DNA of 64,000 nt, from positions 372,001-436,000 of the forward strand of contig NZ_PIOC01000017.1 in NCBI RefSeq assembly GCF_003369575.1. The letters are read 5' to 3'. This DNA is from Oceanobacillus arenosus (GTDB lineage Bacteria > Bacillota > Bacilli > Bacillales > Amphibacillaceae). A program made the translations under genes and the position numbers. The notes under the pieces are model-generated. The model did no database searches. It was given only the letters and a program-made list of their open reading frames with translations, and was not told the DNA's origin. Shown one piece after another: positions 18,332-26,175 of this stretch (position 1 is its first letter; the number at the start of each line of letters is the position of its first letter).

Positions 18332-18409
18332 ATGGAAATCGCTTTTGGAATCGTTTGCTTTGCAATTCTTGCACTAAACATCGGATTTTTTGTTTTTGAT
18401 AATGAATAG
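18332..18409 (+). CDS. Possible 25-aa membrane peptide
   Basis: MEIAFGIVCFAILALNIGFFVFDNE, preceded by AAAGGGGTG. It is almost wholly one membrane helix with an acidic tail. It is too short for certainty and no family is recognised; it sits between two minus-strand genes, next to a dispersed repeat. Confidence 0.45.
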   Translation: MEIAFGIVCFAILALNIGFFVFDNE

Positions 18410-18411
18410 AA

Positions 18412-18520
18412 ACAAAAGCGCAAGCACCCGTTAAGCGACGTACGAAGGCGAATGAAGTCTCGCTAGGAGCAAGGGCGCTGGAGCTGGCTGAAAATAAGCG
18501 GAATTTTATGATTTCCTAAG
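18412..18520 (+). repeat. Dispersed repeat family A, copy 1
   Basis: Begins AACAAAAGCGCAAGC, continues with CCCGTT, GTACG, GAAGTCTCGCTA and GAGCTGGCTGAAAATAAG. It shares these blocks with copies at 20065 (opposite strand), 46301 (opposite) and 47869. Confidence 0.75.
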
Positions 18521-18529
18521 TTACAAAGA

Positions 18530-18557
18530 GAAGGGGCAACAATATGCTGCCCCTTCA
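18530..18557 (-). terminator. Terminator of signal peptidase gene
   Basis: GAAGGGGCA/TGCCCCTTC hairpin just downstream of the minus-strand gene. Its T-tail is weak. Confidence 0.6.
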
Positions 18558-18572
18558 TCAAATCCTTCGTTT

Positions 18573-19106
18573 TCAGTTTGTTAATTCCCATTCACTAAAC
18601 GGATAAATAATAATTTCAGATTTACCAATAATCTCTTCTTCCTCGATAAAACCAAGACCATTTCGGCTATCCATGCTAATCGCACGATTATCTCCCATAA
18701 CAAAGTAATTATCCTTTGGAACCGTAATTGGACCAAAATTTCCAGTTTGCATGATCGCATCATTTGTGATGAAAGTCTGTTTATATGGATCCCCATCGAT
18801 TAGAAGTTCTCCGGCAATAATTTCTATCTGTTCACCTGGTAATCCAATTACTCTTTTTACATAGTTTTTATTTGGCCTTTGTATGATAATAATGTCACCT
18901 CTATCAGGTTCATTTATTAAATAGACAAATTTATTAAAGATTACTCGTTCCCCATCTTCAAGTGTAGGATCCATACTTTCACCTTCAACAATAGAAGTAG
19001 CAAAAATAAAGGTACGTAATAATAGTGCTATAATGATTGCAATTACAATTGCTTTTCCCCACTCTAGCCATTCATTTTTTTCTTTCGATTTAGTCAATGA
19101 GGACAT
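18573..19106 (-). CDS. lepB: Signal peptidase I (type I leader peptidase)
   Basis: 177-aa membrane protease that removes signal peptides from secreted proteins. One N-terminal membrane anchor (about residues 18-35) is followed by the catalytic serine in EGESMDP (Ser44) and the catalytic lysine in NYVKRVIGLPGE (Lys84). The last box is FVMGDNRAISMDSRNG. The size and single anchor match the Bacillus Sip (SipS/SipT) class. AAGGAAGG lies just before ATG. The 5' region is formed by a reversed copy of repeat family B. Confidence 0.93.
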   Translation of the reverse strand: MSSLTKSKEKNEWLEWGKAIVIAIIIALLLRTFIFATSIVEGESMDPTLEDGERVIFNKFVYLINEPDRGDIIIIQRPNKNYVKRVIGLPGEQIEIIAGELLIDGDPYKQTFITNDAIMQTGNFGPITVPKDNYFVMGDNRAISMDSRNGLGFIEEEEIIGKSEIIIYPFSEWELTN

Positions 19107-19113
19107 TCCTTCC

Positions 19114-19170
19114 TTAGAAAACTTGGTTGCACTTATGTAGTAATAAAGTCATTATACTTTATTATCTACC
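19114..19170 (-). repeat. Dispersed repeat family B, reversed copy upstream of signal peptidase
   Basis: On the minus strand: GGTAGATAATAAAGTATAATGACTTTATTACTACATAAGTGCAACC (shown here in pieces: GGTAGATAATAAAG, CTTTATTACTACATAAG, TGCAACCAAGTTTTCTAAGG). It ends right at the Shine-Dalgarno of lepB, so the leader of that mRNA is repeat-derived. Confidence 0.75.
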
Positions 19171-19334
19171 ATAAAACTTTCAATTATATAGTAGCATAAT
19201 GTACATTACTATTCGAATATGAACCTTTGCTTTTCACTATCCATTATAACAGATTTTCATTATTATAACTTGTCAAGGACTAATTGCCTATGTTAATGTA
19301 TATACAACTGTGACGGGAGGTCTTATTAAATAAA

Positions 19335-19511
19335 ATGAATATGAATAAGGAACTTCAACAACGAATTGAATGCTTGCGCTACAAAATGGTAAAGATAGCA
19401 GCGAGTAAAGGATTAACGGATATTGAATCGGTTAAAATCAGTCAGGAATTAGATCATGTATTAAATCACTATGAAAAAGTAAAGGGACAAAATGATAATC
19501 ATAATATGTAA
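19335..19511 (+). CDS. Spo0E-family aspartyl phosphatase-like protein, 58 aa
   Basis: Short helical-hairpin protein. IECLRYKMVKIAASKGLTD is followed by VKISQELDHVLNHY, which contains the Spo0E signature SQELD. Members dephosphorylate Spo0A~P and delay sporulation. GGGAGGT lies about 14 bases before ATG 19335; an alternative ATG is at 19341. The long spacing suggests modest translation. Monocistronic. Confidence 0.85.
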   Translation: MNMNKELQQRIECLRYKMVKIAASKGLTDIESVKISQELDHVLNHYEKVKGQNDNHNM

Positions 19512-19821
19512 ACCTCTTTTCGGTATACCTTCCATCATTTACTCCCAAGCTTCCATTGCTATTATCCTGCATTTACTTACTATGATAAAGTAATCTTTTC
19601 TAATGTAATACTTCCTTCAAATTTAGTTACTTAATATATTTCCAGAATATTCTACTTGCTCAACGTAGGGTTTTGTCGCCTAATATGCCGAATTTCGATA
19701 AAATAAACATATTTCTATCAATTGTGACAAAAATTTAATAAAATGTTCAAATAATTTAGATATAATATGCCGAAAATAGGGTATACTAAGAGTAGTACAT
19801 GATAAGGGGTGTAAATACAAA
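19512..19821. other. Intergenic region before the FbpB-like gene
   Basis: About 310 bp, AT-rich, with TATAAT at 19760 and TATACT at 19782 as possible -10 elements. I found no convincing Fur box (TGATAATnATTATCA), although FbpB is Fur-controlled in B. subtilis. Confidence 0.4.
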
Positions 19822-19971
19822 ATGAGACCTAGAGCATTGAATTTTGATCAACTTGTAAAACAAAACAAACAAGAACTTTTAGAAGATGAAAAAAAAATAA
19901 CACAAATAGAATTACGTTTAGAAAAGAAACATAGAGATTTGGTAAGTTCTGGATCCAAGGAATTAAAATAA
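19822..19971 (+). CDS. fbpB: FbpB-family small basic protein, 49 aa
   Basis: MRPRALNFDQLVKQNKQELL then EKKITQIELRLEKKH match the FbpB family (Fur-regulated basic protein B). B. subtilis FbpB works with the sRNA FsrA to switch off iron-rich proteins under iron limitation. The predicted product is one long charged helix. AAGGGGTG lies before ATG. A terminator follows 50 bp downstream. Confidence 0.75.
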   Translation: MRPRALNFDQLVKQNKQELLEDEKKITQIELRLEKKHRDLVSSGSKELK

Positions 19972-20022
19972 TTGGATAATTAGCAGTTCGTCCGATTGTA
20001 AATATGATAAAGCAATAAGAAG

Positions 20023-20059
20023 CGGAAGCTACAGGTCATCCCTGTCGCTTCCAATTTTT
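20023..20059 (+). terminator. Terminator of fbpB-like gene
   Basis: GGAAGC-ACAGG pairs with CCTGT-GCTTCC, followed by ATTTTTG. Confidence 0.75.
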
Positions 20060-20064
20060 GTTTG

Positions 20065-20200
20065 CTTAGGAAACTATAAAATTGGATGCTGTGGAAAACT
20101 TAATTACCGAGAACAGCCACGTTCAGCATCAGCGCTAAAGCTGTAGCGAGACTTCCCTAACCTCCGTACACAGCTCAAACGGGCGCTTGCACTTTTGTTC
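20065..20200 (-). repeat. Dispersed repeat family A, copy 2 (reversed)
   Basis: Reverse strand reads GAACAAAAGTGCAAGCGCCC, GTTTGAGCTGTGTACGGAGG, GAAGTCTCGCTA and GAACGTGGCTG. The end TAGTTTCCTAAGCAAA matches copy 3 at 46301. Confidence 0.75.
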
Positions 20201-20295
20201 TTTTTTTGATTAAAAAGTGTTCAGTGTATATTTTCCATTTGAAACGTTGAGAATGCAGTTAAGGAGAGAATAATGAAAAGGGAAGGGTGTTGACT

Positions 20296-20628
20296 GTGCT
20301 GGCTATTTCTAACTGGATCAATGGTTTTCTTGAAATATTTGAAATAAAAACAAGTCATTTCTATTTCATCTTGGTATTGATCGCAATATTAACTAGTTAT
20401 ATGATTATGAAACCAGTGATAACTTGGATTGTTTCATTCAAGTCAACGAAGCTTCTAACGTATTTAATGAGTAGTTTGGTTGTGATGCTAAGTATATTTA
20501 TTATGTCTTTATTTGTAGAACAGCCATTTGATATAATTATGTTCAAAACGCTATTACAGGCCATTTCGACTTTTGGAATTGTATTAGCACTGTTTTATAC
20601 CATCGTGACGGTAATAAAAAAAGCGTAG
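20296..20628 (+). CDS. Small membrane protein, 110 aa, unknown
   Basis: Three hydrophobic segments (around residues 18-37, 52-72, 85-106), no recognised family. GTG 20296 is preferred because GGAAGGGTG lies a suitable distance before it; upstream GTG 20287 is inside that site. Monocistronic between a repeat and the convergent ykyB gene. Confidence 0.65.
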   Translation: MLAISNWINGFLEIFEIKTSHFYFILVLIAILTSYMIMKPVITWIVSFKSTKLLTYLMSSLVVMLSIFIMSLFVEQPFDIIMFKTLLQAISTFGIVLALFYTIVTVIKKA

Positions 20629-20731
20629 TAAATAAAAAGGCGCCTTTCGCATCATATATAGCCATTGGTTTATCATGAATACAGTATTATTTCATTATGT
20701 AAATCAATATTGCTAATCTTTGTAGTAAAGT

Positions 20732-20777
20732 AAAACTTAGGCTATCACCTAAAGATTTGGATTAGCCTAAGTTTTAT
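20732..20777. terminator. Bidirectional terminator
   Basis: AAAACTTAGGCTA/TAGCCTAAGTTTTA hairpin between the convergent 110-aa gene and ykyB. Confidence 0.85.
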
Positions 20778-20795
20778 ATTTGAATGATATTCAGT

Positions 20796-21266
20796 TTAAT
20801 ATCGCTTGGATTTTGTTGGTGGCCATTCCATTTTTCCTAAAGAGGAAGGGGTATAGTAAGAAGAGGTATACCGTTGTTGCTTTATCCGTTGCTTCTTTTC
20901 AGGCTTCCAATTAATGTATTCATAGACAATACTTTTTGCTTTTGATAGCGACATTTTCGTAGGTGGATTCCGATAATTTTGATCAAGGGAACCTAGATGT
21001 TCAAGTTCTTTGAAGTCCTGTTTAGTAGGTGGGATATGAAAATAATAATCCGCTACCTTAACAAGAAGAGTGGAGTGTTGATTACTGAACTTTGGATGAT
21101 CTGAAAAATGAAGACCTATCTTATTTGCACGCTTTTCCTTAATTAATTTATTAATCGTTTCTTTCTTAATGAAATATAAATGCTTTGGCTCTGGGGCCGT
21201 TTTTGCGTGACGATTGATTGTAAACAATGCTTGAGCTAAATCATGTATTGGAATCGTTTCTGACAA
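20796..21266 (-). CDS. ykyB: YkyB family protein
   Basis: 156-aa basic protein. Features typical of YkyB are the opening IHDLAQALFTINRHAKTAPEP, FHIPPTKQDFKELEHLGSLDQNYRNP and the Lys/Arg-rich C-terminus. Function unknown. In B. subtilis ykyB also lies close to ykuE, ykuL (darB), ykuS and ykuV, as here. Confidence 0.88.
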   Translation of the reverse strand: MSETIPIHDLAQALFTINRHAKTAPEPKHLYFIKKETINKLIKEKRANKIGLHFSDHPKFSNQHSTLLVKVADYYFHIPPTKQDFKELEHLGSLDQNYRNPPTKMSLSKAKSIVYEYINWKPEKKQRIKQQRYTSSYYTPSSLGKMEWPPTKSKRY

Positions 21267-21447
21267 ACTGAATTCCTCCTTCCAATCTAAATATAATCAC
21301 TATCTCTATCGTATCGCAAAGCTTGTCCTAGCGCAAGAGAAAGCGGAAGCAATTCATTAATAAATGTGCAAATCTGATATTTGGAGCTGGACATGGATTC
21401 TATTGTCAAGAGAATTAAGGCAGGAAAATTTTGATACTCCTATCTTT

Positions 21448-21484
21448 GAAAAAAACGAACGGGTAAGATGATTCCCGTTCGTTG
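21448..21484 (-). terminator. Terminator of sco gene
   Basis: AACGAACGGG/CCCGTTCGTT hairpin with a T-run on the minus strand. Confidence 0.85.
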
Positions 21485-21494
21485 CAATTGCGCA

Positions 21495-22070
21495 TTATTG
21501 AACTACTTTCTTCAAGTCCTCTACAATTAAGTCAACGGATCCTGCATCAGTACCATTATAATTCTTAATAACTTCCCCTTCAGGGCTAACCAAGAAAAAC
21601 AGGGTACCATGGATTACTTGGTCCTCTCCCGTTGGTGGTGGCGCAACAATGTTTTTGAATGATGTAATGGAGAATTCCTTTATGGTCTCGAAGTCATAGC
21701 CCGTGAGGAAGGACCAATTTGAAAAATCAGCATCATAGCCTTGGCCATAATTTTTCAACACTTCAGGACTATCTATTTCTGGATCAATGCTAAACGATAC
21801 TAATTGTGCATCAATTTCCTCTTCAGCAAGTCTATCTTGTAATGTAGCCATATTGTAGGTCATTGGCAAACAGACGCTAGTACAGTTTGTGAAGATAAAA
21901 TCTGCTACCCACCAATTTCCCTCAAGGTCATTTAGACCTAGTGTTTCATTGTCTTGTGTAGTAAATTCAAAATGATCGATTTCCTCGGACATGTTTGTAT
22001 CAATTGCATATCCACCACATGCAGCGAGAAACAGAAAAACAAATAAGATGAATAATTTCAAATAATTCAA
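21495..22070 (-). CDS. sco: SCO1/SenC family copper chaperone lipoprotein
   Basis: 191-aa membrane-anchored thioredoxin-fold protein that helps build the CuA centre of cytochrome oxidase. The N-terminus is a lipoprotein signal with lipobox LAAC. The metal site is seen in FTNCTSVCLPM (CxxxC) and the distal His in VIHGTLFFLVSP. TTG 22070 is chosen because AGGAAGG lies five bases before it and it starts directly at the signal; longer starts add a hydrophilic extension that does not fit. It is the likely partner of the CtaC CuA domain encoded at 56578. Confidence 0.88.
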   Translation of the reverse strand: MNYLKLFILFVFLFLAACGGYAIDTNMSEEIDHFEFTTQDNETLGLNDLEGNWWVADFIFTNCTSVCLPMTYNMATLQDRLAEEEIDAQLVSFSIDPEIDSPEVLKNYGQGYDADFSNWSFLTGYDFETIKEFSITSFKNIVAPPPTGEDQVIHGTLFFLVSPEGEVIKNYNGTDAGSVDLIVEDLKKVVQ

Positions 22071-22438
22071 CTTTACCTTCCTTTCTCGATTGTATATTAG
22101 AAGCAAGCTTGAATTCATTATATCATTGCAATGCATATTAATTTAATATTTCTAATCCATTATGTGAAGTCTTTATGACAAAAGCGTCTATATTATCATC
22201 CTATCCTTAATTATATGTACGAAATGTTATCGGAATGTATACTAGTTAAGTTATGGAATCACTGGCAATTGTCGTTCAACGTCTCCTCTGCTCGAAACGA
22301 TTCATTTAGGTAATATGGAAGTGGGCATATTTCATAATAAATCCCCTTTTTAGAATATCATTTATTTGTGCCTATATCCTAGAAAGGGGAAGAGTCTATA
22401 TTAGTTGCTATGTGCAAAGGGAACTTACATTTGGTTTT
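22071..22438. other. Intergenic region between ykuE and sco
   Basis: About 370 bp without a coding frame. It holds the sco promoter region and the ykuE 3' end. CCCCTTTTTAG and CTAGAAAGGGG could pair across about 40 bases, but no clean terminator is seen. Confidence 0.35.
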
Positions 22439-23293
22439 CTAGACGTTTTGCTGAAGTGTATACACATGGAGTTCCGGCTTACAAAAGAACCGGTATGGGA
22501 GACGTGTTGTGCCAATCCCGCTATTTACATAAACAGTAAGCTTGTCATTATTTAATGAATATTTTCCTCGGACAAATTTCTCAGCGTATGCAGGTGTATA
22601 CAGATGTCCAATGAATGGGAAGCGGATCTGTCCGCCATGACTATGCCCAGATAATTGGATATCAACTGGATACTGAACGGTAGTATCAGCATAATCCGGT
22701 TCATGTGCTAATAAAATTGTGAATAATTCTGGATTAGCGGATTGTAATGCTTGTTGTAAATTGGGGTCTCCGAGCATTACATCGTCAATACCAGCGATAA
22801 TGATTCGATCATTATCCTTATTGATTGCTGTATGACTATTTTTCAATAGTGTAAAACCAGCCCGTTCCATTACATCATTAATAATGTCTGTTCCATATCC
22901 ACCGTGATCGTGATTTCCGTAAATCCAATATTTGCCGTATCTAGCAGTAATCGTCGATAGTGCCTCAATTAAATTTGGGTACCAATCGTATTGATTTGGT
23001 TCATCTACAAGATCTCCAGTAAAAACGACAAGATCAGGCTTGAGGGTATTGATTTTTTTCATGAGTGCATTTATTTCTTCCATTGAATAATGGAAACCTG
23101 CATGTGTATCTGAAAACTGAACGATTCTAAAGTTATTAAACGCTGTGGCAATTTTATTTGAATAAATGGTCTCTTTTTGTATATGCAGCATCCTAGGTTC
23201 GATATCTCTAGCGTAATAATACGTTCCACTACTGAGACTAGCTAGTCCAACTATACTTCCAAGTCCCTTTTTTATAAAGGTACGTCGATTCAT
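22439..23293 (-). CDS. ykuE: Metallophosphoesterase with Tat signal, YkuE-like
   Basis: 284-aa calcineurin-like phosphoesterase. The N-terminus NRRTFIKKGLGS is a twin-arginine export signal, as in B. subtilis YkuE, a Tat substrate found at the cell wall. Metal-binding motifs appear in order: FSDTHAG, VFTGDLVDE, YGNHDHGG, AHEPDYAD and SGHSHGGQ. ATG 23293 places the twin arginines directly after the start; the annotated-style TTG four codons earlier is too close to the AGAAAGG site. No tat genes are in the window. Confidence 0.88.
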   Translation of the reverse strand: MNRRTFIKKGLGSIVGLASLSSGTYYYARDIEPRMLHIQKETIYSNKIATAFNNFRIVQFSDTHAGFHYSMEEINALMKKINTLKPDLVVFTGDLVDEPNQYDWYPNLIEALSTITARYGKYWIYGNHDHGGYGTDIINDVMERAGFTLLKNSHTAINKDNDRIIIAGIDDVMLGDPNLQQALQSANPELFTILLAHEPDYADTTVQYPVDIQLSGHSHGGQIRFPFIGHLYTPAYAEKFVRGKYSLNNDKLTVYVNSGIGTTRLPYRFFCKPELHVYTLQQNV

Positions 23294-23493
23294 ATTGCAT
23301 GTCAAACCTTTCTAATAAGAAAAATATCATAACAAAATTATAGCATGGAAGCGGGGCAAATAGTGATTATCATCAAGAAAATAGTAATTTAAATTATCGG
23401 TATATTCGTTGACTTTGCATAAAACTAAGATTAATATTAAAGTAATGTAAATAAAATAGCGGTAATCATCCATGTTGAAGCGAAAGTGAGCAA

Positions 23494-23528
23494 TAAAAAG
23501 AAAAACATCAGGAATTTAATCCTGATGA
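23494..23528 (-). terminator. Terminator of cation efflux gene
   Basis: TCATCAGGA/TCCTGATG hairpin with a T-rich tail on the minus strand, about 100 bp beyond the gene. The 320-bp gap up to ykuE holds nothing else that I can see. Confidence 0.75.
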
Positions 23529-23626
23529 AATGTTTAATGAAATGTATTACAATATGCAAGCTTTTCATGGACTTATCAATGATTCAAACATATAAATAAA
23601 GTAGACGATCTTGGTGCAAATGTAAT

Positions 23627-24544
23627 TTAATCGCAAGAATCGCAGTTTTTATGAATCGTTGAATGGATTCCTTCCATTTGGATCGTGCAATGTGAGATGT
23701 TGAAATGATGATGAATCAGTTCATTCGCTTGCTGGAGTAAATCATCACGATTAATTGACTCATTTACGATTAAATGGCAGCTCAATGTTGGGAATTCAGA
23801 GGTAATTGACCATACATGCAGGTCATGTACATCCTCAATACCATCCATTTTAGAAAGTGATTCTTTAATGGCTGTGACATTAATATTCTCTGGTTTTCCC
23901 TCCATCAAGATGTTCAGCGAATCTTTCGTAATTCTAAAACCTGAGAATATGATAAGTATCGCTACAACCACACTTGCAATTGGATCGGCAATATTCCAAC
24001 CAAATAACAAGATTAGACTACCAGCAATAATTGCGCCAACCGATCCTAATAAATCACCGAATACATGCAGTAATGCGCTTCTTAGATTTAAGTTTTCTTT
24101 AGAATTCCCGCGCATTAGTAACCAAGCAACGACGATATTAATAATAAGACCGATGATAGCGATAATCATCATACTTCCATTTACGGTAGGAGGTTCTACA
24201 AATCGTTGGATTGCTTCAAAGAATATAAAGATTGCGATTAGAATGAGCGCTGCCCCATTTATAAAGGCGGCGATAATTTCAAATCGTCTGTATCCATAGG
24301 TTTTATCCATTGTCGCTTTTCTCTCACCAATTTTAAATGCCACAAGGCTAAGTCCCATTGCAGCGGCATCACTTAACATATGGCCAGCATCTGAAATCAA
24401 TGCTAGGCTATTCGTTACGATACCGCCAATCGCTTCGATTATCATAAATAAGAAGATAATGATAAAGCTAAAGAAAAGGACTCTTATATTACTTGTGTGG
24501 TGATGATGGTGTCCAATGCTATGATCATCGTGATGGTTTCCCAT
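23627..24544 (-). CDS. czcD: Cation diffusion facilitator (CzcD-like zinc exporter)
   Basis: 305-aa CDF antiporter that expels Zn2+ and similar ions. A His-rich N-terminus (HSIGHHHHHTSN) is followed by six membrane segments. The metal-site HxxxD motifs are DAGHMLSDAAAM in helix 2 and HVFGDLLGS in helix 5. The cytosolic C-terminal domain has DVHDLHVWSI and ends in a Cys/Asp-rich tail. ATG 24544 lies six bases after GGAGGG. The gene follows the CzrA-like repressor by 11 bp, forming a zinc-responsive operon. Confidence 0.92.
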   Translation of the reverse strand: MGNHHDDHSIGHHHHHTSNIRVLFFSFIIIFLFMIIEAIGGIVTNSLALISDAGHMLSDAAAMGLSLVAFKIGERKATMDKTYGYRRFEIIAAFINGAALILIAIFIFFEAIQRFVEPPTVNGSMMIIAIIGLIINIVVAWLLMRGNSKENLNLRSALLHVFGDLLGSVGAIIAGSLILLFGWNIADPIASVVVAILIIFSGFRITKDSLNILMEGKPENINVTAIKESLSKMDGIEDVHDLHVWSITSEFPTLSCHLIVNESINRDDLLQQANELIHHHFNISHCTIQMEGIHSTIHKNCDSCD

Positions 24545-24555
24545 TTGCAACCCTC

Positions 24556-24858
24556 CTAATTCGTATGTTTAATATGTTCAATGGTTTGATCTAATAAGTT
24601 CATAACATGATCGTCATCGAGCGAATAATAATTCGTTGTCTTTTCTTTTCTGTTTTTCACCAAACGTAACTGTTTTAAATATTTTAATTGATGGGAAATG
24701 GTTGACTGATTCATTTCAAGTTGATTTGCAATTTCATTTACCGAGCATTCCTTGTAAAATAACAAATGTAAAATCTTAATCCTTGTTGGATCTGACAATG
24801 CCTTAAATACTTGGGAAGACTGCTCAATTAACTCATTTTCAATTGAATGATAGGGCAA
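24556..24858 (-). CDS. czrA: ArsR-family zinc-sensing repressor, CzrA-like
   Basis: 100-aa winged-helix repressor. The DNA-reading region is SVNEIANQLEMNQSTISHQLKYL. The alpha-5 zinc site of CzrA/SmtB type is complete: Asp and His in DDDHVM, then two His in EHIKH, at the right spacing. The alpha-3 cysteines of ArsR/CadC are absent, so zinc or cobalt rather than arsenic or cadmium is expected. TTG 24858 is preferred because GGAG is eight bases before it, while GTG 24867 overlaps that site. It should repress itself and the exporter. Confidence 0.9.
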   Translation of the reverse strand: MPYHSIENELIEQSSQVFKALSDPTRIKILHLLFYKECSVNEIANQLEMNQSTISHQLKYLKQLRLVKNRKEKTTNYYSLDDDHVMNLLDQTIEHIKHTN

Positions 24859-24873
24859 GGTGTACACTCCAAT

Positions 24874-24899
24874 ACAATATGATCATATGCTCATATTGT
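24874..24899. promoter_or_regulatory. CzrA operator
   Basis: 26-bp imperfect palindrome: ACAATATGATCAT then ATGCTCATATTGT, with one mismatched pair. It covers the -10 of the czrA promoter, as expected for autorepression. Confidence 0.8.
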
Positions 24900-24923
24900 A
24901 AAATATGTGACAGGAAATAGCAA
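24895..24923 (-). promoter_or_regulatory. Promoter of czrA-czcD
   Basis: Minus strand TTGCTA and TACAAT, 17 bp apart. The -10 lies inside the operator palindrome. Confidence 0.75.
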
Positions 24924-25175
24924 GAATTTGTTTACGAAAGAAGTCCATCTAAGATGTTACTTCGAATTATCTATGATAAACTTATAAAGTAATAATCTCA
25001 TGGAGCGAGAGTAGAAAAGTGAGAATGAAAGCGTTGGCGTCCGTCTAGCTACAGCTTTATCATTAGGGCTGGCCGTGATACGTATCTTCATGAGTGTAAC
25101 CCTGTTTTCTAAACACAGGAATTGTAAATAGACAAATTTTGTACTTTCTTATTCAATAAAAAAGGGGCGTTAGTT
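24924..25175. other. Intergenic region before darB
   Basis: About 250 bp. GCGTTGGCGTCCGTCTAGCT and GGGCTGGCCGTGATACG near 25030-25085 are GC-richer than the surroundings and faintly recall repeat family A. No gene is seen. Confidence 0.35.
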
Positions 25176-25628
25176 ATGAGTATGACACAAGACAGGCAAC
25201 TAGTTGATATAGCGGTTGCTGAATTAATGATATCCTCCGAGAAAGTTGCCCATGTACAGTTAAATAATCCGTTAGAACATGCATTATTAGTATTAGTTAA
25301 GTCTGGATATTCAGCTGTTCCAGTATTAGATGCTTCCTATAAATTAGCGGGTGTAATTGGCAAAACGGTAATCTTAAATCAAATACTTGGTCTAGAACGT
25401 TTTGAAATAGAAAAACTTTCGGAAATGCGTGTAGAGGAAATCATGGACCATGATGTAACAACATTATCGAAGGAGAATAACTTATTAGATGGTCTAAATG
25501 CGATTATTGATAATAATTTTATTTGTGTTGTCGATGATGAAGGGTATTTCGATGGTATTCTAACAAGAAGAGCAATCTTAAAACAATTAAAGAAGGAAAT
25601 ATATTCATCTAAACAATATTTAAAATAA
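25176..25628 (+). CDS. darB: CBS-domain c-di-AMP receptor, DarB/CbpB-like
   Basis: 150-aa protein made of two CBS repeats: ISSEKVAHVQLNNPLEHALLVLVKSGYSAVPVLD, then MRVEEIMDHDVTTLSKENNLLDGLNAIIDNNFICVVDDEGYFDGILTRRAIL (in pieces). It is collinear with B. subtilis YkuL (DarB), which binds c-di-AMP and in its free form activates the Rel enzyme and pyruvate carboxylase. AAAAAGGGGCG precedes ATG. Pyruvate carboxylase and KtrC, both linked to c-di-AMP signalling, are also encoded in this window. Confidence 0.88.
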   Translation: MSMTQDRQLVDIAVAELMISSEKVAHVQLNNPLEHALLVLVKSGYSAVPVLDASYKLAGVIGKTVILNQILGLERFEIEKLSEMRVEEIMDHDVTTLSKENNLLDGLNAIIDNNFICVVDDEGYFDGILTRRAILKQLKKEIYSSKQYLK

Positions 25629-25725
25629 AATCAGATTGGGTTTCTTCCTAGATTCTTCCGTATAAATTCGGTGCGTTCGGTGAAACTACATGTGAATGTT
25701 TTCTAATGTAGAGGAGGAAATGCTT

Positions 25726-25968
25726 ATGGCACGTATTGGAGTTGAAGAAACACTTTCAGATGTAAAAGCAGCATTAGTCGAACTTGGTCATGAGGTTGTG
25801 GATTTGCGGTCTGAAGCAGATGTAGCAGGCTGTGATTGTTGCGTTATCTCTGGGCAAGATAAGGATGTAATGGGAATATCTAATGTAGTTATAGAAGGAC
25901 CAGTAATAAATGCACATGGCTATAATGCGTTAGATGTATGTGAAATGGTAAATCAACGATTAAGCTAA
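25726..25968 (+). CDS. ykuS: UPF0180 family protein YkuS
   Basis: 80-aa protein. MARIGVEETLSDVKAALVELGHEVVDL is followed by the family's cysteine patch AGCDCCVISGQD and NAHGYNALDVCEMV. Function unknown. ATG 25726 follows a strong GAGGAGG; the in-frame upstream GTG at 25696 would add ten residues unlike the family. Confidence 0.9.
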   Translation: MARIGVEETLSDVKAALVELGHEVVDLRSEADVAGCDCCVISGQDKDVMGISNVVIEGPVINAHGYNALDVCEMVNQRLS

Positions 25969-25996
25969 GGAATTACTTTAAATGTTCATGTTTTCT

Positions 25997-26038
25997 AAAA
26001 AGCAAACAGACTTTGTTCGAAAATCTGTTTGCTTTTTT
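25997..26038 (+). terminator. Terminator of ykuS
   Basis: AAGCAAACAGA/TCTGTTTGCTT hairpin followed by TTTT. Confidence 0.9.
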
Positions 26039-26045
26039 GTGTTGG

Positions 26046-26102
26046 AAGTTAAGAAACTATAAAATATTTCTTACTACATAATTGCAACCAAGTTTTCTAA
26101 TG
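26046..26102 (+). repeat. Dispersed repeat family B, short copy
   Basis: AGTTAAGAAACTATAAAATA, TTTCTTACTACATAATTGCA, ACCAAGTTTTCTAATG. It has the first hairpin but lacks the GTCACC/GGTGAC second hairpin. Confidence 0.8.
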
Positions 26103-26175
26103 TAACAGGAGTAAGATTAGAACATATATTGTGAGTGGGCAAGAAACATGATGTTGTAATTAAGGGGGGCTTCCT

